Positions 1-4,108 of a stretch of DNA of 9,684 bases are shown here, in pieces; position 1 is the first letter of the stretch; each line of letters starts with the position of its first letter. The notes below the pieces were generated by a model. That model was not told the origin of the DNA and made no database searches. It was given only the letters and a program-made list of their open reading frames with translations. The DNA lies in the NCBI GenBank assembly GCA_030017355.1, contig JASEIR010000082.1:1-9684 (forward strand). The letters run 5' to 3'. Both the position numbers and the translations under genes were made by a program. The stretch is from Actinomycetota bacterium (GTDB lineage: Bacteria; Actinomycetota; Aquicultoria; Aquicultorales; Aquicultoraceae).

Positions 1-13
1 CAAAAGAAGAACT

Positions 14-55
14 GTCATTGCGAGGAGGCTGCGAAGCAGCCGACGTGGCAATCTC
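14..55. repeat. REP-like palindromic intergenic element, copy 1
   Basis: This is a nested palindrome. An outer pair, ATTGC (17-21) and GCAAT (48-52), encloses a perfect 6-bp hairpin, GGCTGC (27-32) and GCAGCC (36-41), with a GAA loop. The overall form, GTCATTGCGAGG ... GTGGCAATCTC, matches a class of short dispersed palindromic elements I recognise from intergenic DNA of many bacteria. A second, diverged copy lies at 3372-3408. It has no T-run behind it, so it is not a standard intrinsic terminator, although it could form RNA structure at the end of an upstream transcript. It encodes nothing. Confidence 0.75.
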
Positions 56-92
56 TTTACTAAAAATAGATATTCGAAATAAGAGATAAATT

Positions 93-1016
93 ATGAAAGT
101 AGAGCGAATTTTACATATCCTTTGCCTATTAATGGAGCGTCCAAGAAGCGTGGAAGAAATCATTAGCGCGCTGTATGAGGATTACCGGTTTGATTGGCAT
201 AAATATTCAAAAAGAACCATCTGGCGCGATATAAATCAGCTGCGCGGCGCGGGCTTTAAGATTGATTACCAAAAAAGAACGCGAAGATACGAACTTAAAT
301 CTGTTCCAGTTTGCCTTAAATTTGAGCCTGGAGAAATTGTTGCTCTTGCTATTGCTTGCCGCTCGATTCCTGAAGAAGCTGGGCTGCCCTATGCAAAGGA
401 ATTATCAGGTGCTCTTGAAAAAATATCAAATCTTCTCTCGCCTGAAAGCAAGCAGACATTATTAGAAAATCCTCGCTTTAAAATTAAATTCAAACCGGTG
501 GCAGACTATAGACGCCACCAGGATACTATAGAAGCAATAAGGTGTGCTATCTCATCCGGCAGGCAGATAGAGATTGTCTATTATAGTGCCAAGAGCGATG
601 AAGAGCAAAAACGGATTGTTGACCCGTATGAACTTTACTTTAGCGAAGGCGGGGTAAGGCTTGAAGGCTTTTGTCATTTAAAGCGCAAGGTTATGGAATT
701 TAGGGCTGATCGTATAAAGAAAATAAAAGTATTGCAAGGCCATGTTAGAGGCCCAATCAGCGAGGAGAGTTTTGTTTTTAAGCTATGGCTTGATCCAAAA
801 CTAACAAGGTCGATAGGTGAGCGTTTCTTAGACCAGAAAATAGAAGTAAACAGCGATGGTTCTTCAATACTAACTGGTCGCTCAACAAATGCATTCCGCC
901 TTATTCTTCAAGTTCTTTCATATGGCGAGCGCGCTAAGCTGCTTGCACCAGAGCATCTGAAAACGCGCATGGCCGAAATTGCTGATCAGATGAACAAATT
1001 GTACGAGGGCGATTAG
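93..1016 (+). CDS. WYL-domain transcriptional regulator (HTH + WYL + C-terminal extension)
   Basis: This is a 307-residue cytoplasmic DNA-binding regulator of the WYL (DeoR/YafY-like) family. Residues 1-68 form a winged helix-turn-helix; the segment around SKRTIWRDINQLRGAGFKI (39-57) is the typical recognition helix and wing. Residues about 140-215 are the WYL domain, ending in the conserved FRADRI (203-208), and about 225-305 resemble the C-terminal WCX extension. The length is normal for the family. The signature tripeptide is degenerate: where W-Y-L is usual, the protein reads V188-R189-L190, so ligand sensing may differ. The ATG is preceded by a modest purine-rich site (AAGAGA, 81-86). 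The gene is monocistronic here, closed by a strong terminator. WYL proteins often control defence loci, including CRISPR-Cas, but the cas operon starts about 3.1 kb away, so that link is only inferred. Confidence 0.9.
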   Translation: MKVERILHILCLLMERPRSVEEIISALYEDYRFDWHKYSKRTIWRDINQLRGAGFKIDYQKRTRRYELKSVPVCLKFEPGEIVALAIACRSIPEEAGLPYAKELSGALEKISNLLSPESKQTLLENPRFKIKFKPVADYRRHQDTIEAIRCAISSGRQIEIVYYSAKSDEEQKRIVDPYELYFSEGGVRLEGFCHLKRKVMEFRADRIKKIKVLQGHVRGPISEESFVFKLWLDPKLTRSIGERFLDQKIEVNSDGSSILTGRSTNAFRLILQVLSYGERAKLLAPEHLKTRMAEIADQMNKLYEGD

Positions 1017-1052
1017 GCCACTTTATTTTTCAAAATTTTTGTGATCATTTTT

Positions 1053-1082
1053 CAGGCTGCCAAACTATTGGCAGCCTGTTTT
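1053..1082 (+). terminator. Rho-independent terminator after the WYL regulator
   Basis: There is a perfect 11-bp stem: CAGGCTGCCAA (1053-1063) pairs with TTGGCAGCCTG (1068-1078) across a four-base ACTA loop. TTTT follows at once (1079-1082), and a second T-rich tract lies at 1090-1094. It begins 37 bases after the regulator's stop codon, which is the expected place for its terminator, and it separates that gene from the next unit. Confidence 0.9.
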
Positions 1083-1097
1083 GCTACTATTTTTCTA

Positions 1098-1112
1098 CCA
1101 TAAGCTTTATGG
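1098..1112. promoter_or_regulatory. Short inverted repeat, possible operator
   Basis: CCATAA (1098-1103) and TTATGG (1107-1112) are perfect inverted 6-mers separated by three bases. The site lies between the terminator of the WYL gene and the DUF4352-like gene, about 100 bases before that gene's start, where a promoter for the three-gene unit must lie. A dimeric regulator could bind here. I could not identify convincing -35 and -10 boxes, so an operator role is only a suggestion. Confidence 0.3.
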
Positions 1113-1118
1113 ATATTT

Positions 1119-1163
1119 TTGCGCCTAATTGGAAGTTGGATAGTGGAAGTTGGTTAGGCGCAA
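1119..1163. repeat. 10-bp inverted repeat enclosing a 14-bp tandem duplication
   Basis: TTGCGCCTAA (1119-1128) and TTAGGCGCAA (1154-1163) are perfect inverted repeats separated by 25 bases. The interval and right arm contain a 14-bp tandem duplication, TGGAAGTTGGATAG (1130-1143) and TGGAAGTTGGTTAG (1144-1157), with 13 of 14 bases identical. No T-run follows, so it is not an intrinsic terminator. It ends 48 bases before the start of the DUF4352-like gene and would lie in that gene's mRNA leader or its operator region. Confidence 0.7.
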
Positions 1164-1211
1164 GGATGCCAAAGCATAAGGAACAAAATACAGTTACAAG
1201 GAGGATTTAGA

Positions 1212-1817
1212 ATGAAAAAGATTTTGCTTTGGGGAGGAATCGCTCTTTTCATTCTTATTGTTATTGGAATAATTGCAGGCAGCGGCGGCGATAAAAAAGG
1301 CTCTGAAGAGGGTGCCAATTTGGCAACCTCACCTTCATCATCTAAACAATCCGCAAAAATGGCAACGGCCAGGAAAGAGGACCAAAAAGAAGTCAAAAAA
1401 GAAGTAAAAGTTGGAGAAGCGTTAACAGTTGGAGAGGTAAAATGGGTTGCCGGCAATCCTGAAAAAACAAGCATGATTGAATCGGGTAACGAATTTATCA
1501 AACCAGCAAAAGCCAATGGAGTCTTTATTATAGTTCCCCTAACTGCAGAGCTCATTGGTAAAGAGAGCGGAACAATAGACAGTTCCCAATTCAATATAGT
1601 TGACTCAAAAGGGCGAAAGTTTAGGCCAACTGATAACACCGATGTCATGATGATTCTAAGCGATTCCTCGATTTTTCTAAAGCAGGTTGATCCAAATGTA
1701 CCGGTAAATGGAAAAGCAGTGTTTGATATAGCAACTGATGCAACAGGTTTGAAGCTAGAGATTGAGGATTTGCGCACCTTCTCGAGTGAGAAAGGATACG
1801 TTGATTTGGGATTGTAA
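1212..1817 (+). CDS. Membrane-anchored DUF4352-like protein
   Basis: This 201-residue protein has one hydrophobic segment at residues 4-22 preceded by two lysines (MKK), which reads as an N-terminal signal anchor. There is no lipobox cysteine, so it is probably not a lipoprotein. Residues 25-65 are a charged, Ser/Lys-rich linker. Residues about 66-195 look like an extracytoplasmic beta-sandwich of the DUF4352 (telokin-like) type: the VGEALTVGEVKWV start, the long loop, and the V-P-V-N-G-K-A-V-F-D-I strand are typical of that group. The start is secure, since AAGGAGG (1198-1204) lies seven bases before the ATG. The next gene follows 13 bases after the stop, so the two are almost certainly co-transcribed. 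The family is common in Gram-positive bacteria and has no defined biochemical role. The domain assignment is by recognition of pattern, not a search. Confidence 0.8.
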   Translation: MKKILLWGGIALFILIVIGIIAGSGGDKKGSEEGANLATSPSSSKQSAKMATARKEDQKEVKKEVKVGEALTVGEVKWVAGNPEKTSMIESGNEFIKPAKANGVFIIVPLTAELIGKESGTIDSSQFNIVDSKGRKFRPTDNTDVMMILSDSSIFLKQVDPNVPVNGKAVFDIATDATGLKLEIEDLRTFSSEKGYVDLGL

Positions 1818-1830
1818 AAGGAGAGATAAA

Positions 1831-2199
1831 GTGAAAATAGCAGCTGTCATATTAGGTGTCATTGGCGGGATTGCGGGGCTTCTGGGCGCTATTTTTGCTC
1901 TCTTTGTTGGAGGAATCGGTGCCAAATTTGGGGCAAAAGATGGCGGCGAGATTGTGTGGCTGGGTTTTTCGTCTTTACTGCTTTCGCTTATAGGAATCAT
2001 CGGCGGAGCTTTAGGTATTGCCAAGCCAAAAGTGGCTGGCTACATGATGCTTATAGCTGGGGTAGGCGGCTTTATAGCTATCTCAGCCGCATATATCATT
2101 GGCGGGCCCCTGCTTATCGCAGGAGGAATTTTGGCTCTTATTGCAGCTAAGAGACTTATTGCAGCTAAGAGAACTTTTGAAGGAGTAATAGCCCGATAA
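1831..2199 (+). CDS. Small polytopic membrane protein, DUF4064-like
   Basis: This 122-residue, strongly hydrophobic protein has about four membrane segments: roughly residues 3-28, 41-64, 68-89 and 91-107. The Gly-rich first helix (LGVIGGIAGLLGAIFALFVG) and four-helix layout resemble DUF4064 proteins, whose function is unknown. I chose the GTG at 1831 because AAGGAGAG (1818-1825) lies five bases before it. An ATG further upstream at 1762 would lie inside the previous gene and add a non-hydrophobic N-terminus. The C-terminal end carries a perfect in-frame duplication, LIAAKR-LIAAKR (residues 103-114 region), from an 18-bp tandem repeat. The gene lies between the DUF4352-like and ARPP-1 genes and probably shares their transcript. 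Confidence 0.82.
   Translation: MKIAAVILGVIGGIAGLLGAIFALFVGGIGAKFGAKDGGEIVWLGFSSLLLSLIGIIGGALGIAKPKVAGYMMLIAGVGGFIAISAAYIIGGPLLIAGGILALIAAKRLIAAKRTFEGVIAR
2137..2172 (+). repeat. Perfect 18-bp tandem duplication inside the DUF4064-like gene
   Basis: CTTATTGCAGCTAAGAGA occurs at 2137-2154 and again, unchanged, at 2155-2172. The duplication is a multiple of three and adds six residues (LIAAKR) near the protein's C-terminus. The lack of any difference between copies suggests a recent event or a variable repeat. Confidence 0.95.
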
Positions 2200-2231
2200 T
2201 ATGAAAAGTCTACTTGGATTCTACCTCAAAT

Positions 2232-2259
2232 CATTAAGGTGGTGGCATTAAGGTGGTGG
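2232..2259 (+). repeat. Perfect 14-bp tandem duplication of a ribosome binding site
   Basis: CATTAAGGTGGTGG occurs at 2232-2245 and again at 2246-2259. Each copy holds AAGGTGGTG, close to the AAGGAGGTG complement of the 16S rRNA 3' end. The second copy is placed for the GTG start at 2264 of the ARPP-1 gene; the first lies 14 bases further upstream. The two copies also encode the end of a possible 16-codon ORF at 2201-2251, which I do not call as a gene. Confidence 0.9.
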
Positions 2260-2263
2260 CGAA

Positions 2264-3322
2264 GTGCATGTTTTGATAAATAACTGTTTGTCTGAACTGG
2301 AATTTGGTGAGTTGCAGCAGTTTAAAAATATCGGAGTTATACCGCTATTTTTATCTATAAACCATGGACCTATGTATTTAACACTAAAGGAGGCGCTGGA
2401 TAAGAGACTTATAACTATCACAGAGATCAGCCATGGCGGTTCCGTTCCTGAGCTAAAAGTTATAAATGAGGCCAATATACCGGTGCTTTTACTTGACGGC
2501 GAGGAATTGGTTGGAGCTAAACAAAATAGAGTACTTAATACAACTATTCTTTTGAGGGAAGATTCGGTAACTATTATCCCTGTGAGCTGCACAGAACAGG
2601 GGAGATGGTCGTATGTTTCAGATGAGTTTGAGGATTCGGATGTTGTAGTGCCATATTGCCTGAGAACAGGGAAGATGCGCTCTGTTACCGAATCTTTAGA
2701 CAGATCTTCAAGATATGATTCGGATCAGGGTGCAGTCTGGCGGCAGATTCGCGAGTTATCGATGAAAGCTAAAGTTTCCCCGCGCACAGGGGCATTGAGG
2801 GACGTCTACAAATCAAAGATAAGCGATCTAAACGAGTATCTAAAGACCTTTGATTGTTTGCCCTCCCAAAAGGGATTGCTTGTGTTTATTGATGGCGAAG
2901 TTGCGGGATTTGATTACGTCTCCTCGGAGTCAGCGTACCAGATACTTCATCCAAAGCTAGTGAAGAGCTATGCAATGGATGCGCTTCTTCAAGCGTCGAG
3001 GAGCAGGCGTAAACCTTCCGTTAAGAAGGCAAAGGCGTTTATTGAAGAGGCGATGAGGTGTAGTGAGAAAAGGTACAAGTCAGTTGGATATGGATGGGAT
3101 TATCGTTTAGAAAGTCGAGAGGTGGTTGGCTCGGCTCTCGTACATCAAAAGAATGTCATCCATATGGCCTTCTTTAGAGCTTCTGAGACCGAGAGAGCAG
3201 GGGACACGCCGGGTATGTCTGGCTTTAGGCGTCGCCGAGGATTTAGGGCACAGCCGGGCGGCAGTGACTATAATGGTGGCTTTAACGGCTCTGGCGGCTT
3301 TAGCAACGGTGTTGTTATTTAG
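2264..3322 (+). CDS. ARPP-1 domain protein with Gly/Arg-rich C-terminal tail
   Basis: This 352-residue protein has no signal peptide or membrane segment and is probably cytoplasmic. Residues about 5-305 resemble the ARPP-1 domain, named for association with ADP-ribosylglycohydrolase and rhodanese-phosphatase proteins. Recognisable blocks are LLLDGEELVGAKQNRVLNT (75-93), IPVSCTEQGRWSY (105-117), LLVFIDGEVAGFD (205-217) and the closing SALVHQKNVIHMAFF (290-304). The biochemical activity of this domain is not established. Residues 318-352 are a low-complexity tail rich in Gly, Phe, Arg and Ser (FRRRRGFR, then repeated GGF). The GTG start is supported by AAGGTGGTG (2250-2258), which is itself duplicated. 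An intrinsic terminator follows the stop by 11 bases, so this is the last gene of the unit. The family call is by pattern recognition and is fairly firm; any function is unknown. Confidence 0.82.
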   Translation: MHVLINNCLSELEFGELQQFKNIGVIPLFLSINHGPMYLTLKEALDKRLITITEISHGGSVPELKVINEANIPVLLLDGEELVGAKQNRVLNTTILLREDSVTIIPVSCTEQGRWSYVSDEFEDSDVVVPYCLRTGKMRSVTESLDRSSRYDSDQGAVWRQIRELSMKAKVSPRTGALRDVYKSKISDLNEYLKTFDCLPSQKGLLVFIDGEVAGFDYVSSESAYQILHPKLVKSYAMDALLQASRSRRKPSVKKAKAFIEEAMRCSEKRYKSVGYGWDYRLESREVVGSALVHQKNVIHMAFFRASETERAGDTPGMSGFRRRRGFRAQPGGSDYNGGFNGSGGFSNGVVI

Positions 3323-3340
3323 CAATGGTATTGTTAATGA
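3302..3340 (+). repeat. Imperfect 19-bp tandem duplication across the ARPP-1 stop codon
   Basis: AGCAACGGTGTTGTTATTT (3302-3320) is followed directly by AGCAATGGTATTGTTAATG (3321-3339); 15 of the 19 bases match. The first copy encodes the last residues of the ARPP-1 protein (SNGVVI), and the second begins in the stop codon and runs into the terminator stem. The differences suggest it is older than the perfect duplications upstream. Confidence 0.75.
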
Positions 3341-3363
3341 CTAATTTTTGTCATTAATTTTTT
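3334..3363 (+). terminator. AT-rich Rho-independent terminator after the ARPP-1 gene
   Basis: TTAATGAC (3334-3341) pairs perfectly with GTCATTAA (3350-3357) across an eight-base loop, and six T residues follow (3358-3363), with more T-rich sequence to 3370. The stem is AT-rich and so weaker than the terminator at 1053-1082. The position just after the stop codon and the U-tract make a terminator the best reading. Confidence 0.75.
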
Positions 3364-3371
3364 GATTTTTT

Positions 3372-3408
3372 GTCTTTCCGAGGAGGCCGTAAGGCCCACG
3401 GCAATCTC
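3372..3408. repeat. REP-like palindromic intergenic element, copy 2 (diverged)
   Basis: This has the same plan as the element at 14-55: a GTC-TT-CGAGGAGG left end, a central hairpin GGCC (3385-3388) GTAA GGCC (3393-3396), and a CACGGCAATCTC right end. The left arm has TTTCC where the first copy has ATTGC, so the outer pairing is imperfect. The core differs from copy 1 in sequence and length, as is common between members of such dispersed families. Confidence 0.7.
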
Positions 3409-3409
3409 T

Positions 3410-3524
3410 AAGGCCAAGCAGCAATCTCGGTCTAGTATTTGGTAGGGGTACCAGAGTCGGAGAACTTGGTTTTGCAATTGGCAAGGCCAAGCAGTAATCT
3501 CGATCTAGTATTTGGTAGGGTTCC
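3410..3524 (+). repeat. Pair of ~42-bp direct repeats, 73-bp period
   Basis: A block beginning AAGGCCAAGCAG and running through ATCTCG, TCTAGTATTTGGTAGGG occurs at 3410-3452 and at 3483-3524. Over the first 38 bases only two positions differ (C/T and G/A). Thirty unrelated bases separate the copies (3453-3482). Only two copies exist and they are not palindromic at the ends, so this is not a CRISPR array. I see no reading frame, promoter or RNA structure that explains it. It adjoins the REP-like element and may be a decayed compound repeat. Confidence 0.85.
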
Positions 3525-3529
3525 GAGAT

Positions 3530-3586
3530 GGGCTGCTAAGAAGGGCCGCTAAGAAGGGCTGCTAAGAAGGGCCGCTAAGATGGGCC
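3530..3586 (+). repeat. 13-bp tandem repeat, four units in a 26-bp alternating pattern
   Basis: Units of GGGCYGCTAAGAA start at 3530, 3543, 3556 and 3569, with a partial fifth (GGGCC) at 3582. The fifth base alternates T, C, T, C. This suggests an original 13-bp doubling, one base change, then duplication of the 26-bp pair. The last unit ends in T instead of A. It is non-coding, as 13 bp is not a multiple of three and no frame with a ribosome site spans it. Confidence 0.95.
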
Positions 3587-3588
3587 TC

Positions 3589-3610
3589 GGCCTTGAGTGA
3601 AACGAAGGCC
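3589..3610. repeat. Small hairpin at the end of the repeat cluster
   Basis: GGCCTT (3589-3594) and AAGGCC (3605-3610) are perfect inverted repeats with a 10-base spacer. No T-run follows, so it is probably part of the repeat cluster and not a terminator. Confidence 0.5.
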
Positions 3611-3848
3611 TTAGATCGCTTGGTAATTTAAGCGTTTATTTGTTATACGATAAAAGAAGGATATATTAGGTTGATGTCGAAAGAACATCTATAGTGCTGT
3701 GTATTGATTAGTAAGCGATTGGTTGAGGTTTTTAAACCAGGCCTGCTTGCGGTCTTTTACCAAAGCCAACTCGAAATAGTAGCGGCAGATGAAAGTCAAA
3801 GTTTTTGAAGTAGGCCTACATGCTATCTTTTTGCGGAGGCTTGGAAAA
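3611..3848. other. Gene-free interval before the 46-residue ORF
   Basis: I see no gene with a ribosome site here. Weak possible promoter boxes exist (TTGGTA at 3620-3625 and TATACG at 3644-3649, 18 bases apart) and could drive the small gene at 3849. A minor inverted repeat, GATGT (3673-3677) and ACATC (3685-3689), and an 8-base palindrome CAGGCCTG (3738-3745) are also present. None of these is strong enough to call. Together with the repeats at 3372-3610 this is the longest stretch of the window without a clear gene. Confidence 0.4.
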
Positions 3849-3989
3849 ATGAAGATCACCAGATTACTTTACAAACTAGCAAGGATTAGCCGAGATATCG
3901 AAGTTGCCGCCAGCGGCAACCCCAAGAAAATCGCCCGCCGAGCAAAGAATAAGGTATTGGGTAGGATGTTGTTTAGAAGGTTGTGGTAA
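3849..3989 (+). CDS. Small basic protein of unknown function (46 residues)
   Basis: This predicted 46-residue, strongly basic protein has no membrane segment or signal peptide. The core SGNPKKIARRAKNKVLGR resembles short uncharacterised proteins I recognise from Gram-positive bacteria, and the Lys/Arg-rich helix could bind nucleic acid, though that is inference. I chose the ATG at 3849 because GCGGAGG (3833-3839) lies nine bases before it. An in-frame ATG at 3789 has no ribosome site and would add 20 residues unlike the rest. The last residues (LFRRLW and stop) are duplicated imperfectly just after the gene. It stands alone between the repeat cluster and the cas promoter. No function can be assigned. 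Confidence 0.65.
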   Translation: MKITRLLYKLARISRDIEVAASGNPKKIARRAKNKVLGRMLFRRLW

Positions 3990-4017
3990 GGGCGTTGTTT
4001 AAGAGGTTGTGGTAGGA
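3968..4017 (+). repeat. Imperfect 26-bp-period duplication of the small gene's 3' end
   Basis: GTTGTTTAGAAGGTTGTGG at 3968-3986 recurs as GTTGTTTAAGAGGTTGTGG at 3994-4012. Read in its own frame (3995-4015) the second copy would encode LFKRLW and stop, against LFRRLW and stop in the gene. Because the period is 26 it is out of frame with the gene and is not translated as part of it. Confidence 0.85.
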
Positions 4018-4035
4018 AGGCAATTCTGTTAATAA

Positions 4036-4064
4036 GCCATTGTCCGGAGTGGTTTTGACATGGC
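4036..4064. promoter_or_regulatory. Inverted repeat overlapping the cas promoter -35 box
   Basis: GCCATTGTC (4036-4044) and GACATGGC (4057-4064) are inverted repeats apart from one extra T in the left arm, with a 12-base spacer. The right arm overlaps the TTGACA box at 4055-4060. This placement would suit a repressor site for the cas operon, but the repeat is short and imperfect and no regulator is shown to bind it. Confidence 0.35.
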
Positions 4065-4102
4065 CAAAATCTAAATGCATAAGGAGTTACTGAGCTAGGA
4101 GG
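4055..4102 (+). promoter_or_regulatory. Candidate cas operon promoter and ribosome binding site
   Basis: TTGACA (4055-4060) is a perfect -35 consensus. Seventeen bases later comes CATAAG (4078-4083), a four-of-six match to TATAAT. Transcription would then start near 4090 with a leader of about 20 bases. AGGAGG (4097-4102) is a strong ribosome site six bases before the cas8 ATG. No terminator lies between the small gene and cas8, so some read-through from upstream is also possible. Confidence 0.55.
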
Positions 4103-4108
4103 CTATTA

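Noticed and set aside
1154..1777. A 207-codon open frame on the minus strand
   Set aside because: It lies opposite the DUF4352-like gene, which has a strong ribosome site, a signal anchor and a typical domain. The minus-strand product has no recognisable domain and no ribosome site.
1762..1830. An upstream ATG start for the DUF4064-like gene
   Set aside because: It would lie within the previous gene, lacks a ribosome site and adds a hydrophilic N-terminus. GTG at 1831 has AAGGAGAG at the right distance.
2201..2251. A 16-codon ORF (MKSLLGFYLKSLRWWH) between the DUF4064-like and ARPP-1 genes
   Set aside because: The nearest AAGGAG lies 15 bases away and the ORF ends within the duplicated ribosome-site repeat. 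It is too short and unsupported to call, though a coupling leader is possible.
3126..3344. 72-codon open frame on the plus strand and a matching one on the minus strand near 3107-3325
   Set aside because: Both overlap the end of the ARPP-1 gene in other frames. Their openness follows from the Gly/Arg-rich coding sequence there.
3410..3524. Two ~42-bp repeats separated by 30 bp, resembling a minimal CRISPR array
   Set aside because: There are only two copies, the spacing occurs once, the repeat lacks the usual GAAAC-type end, and it merges with other repeat families. It fits a duplicated intergenic repeat better.
3789..3848. An upstream ATG adding 20 residues to the small basic protein
   Set aside because: No ribosome site precedes it, whereas GCGGAGG is well placed for the ATG at 3849.
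4075..4098. A seven-codon leader ORF (MHKELLS) ending in the cas8 ribosome site
   Set aside because: Its ATG would lie upstream of the predicted transcription start, and it has no ribosome site of its own.
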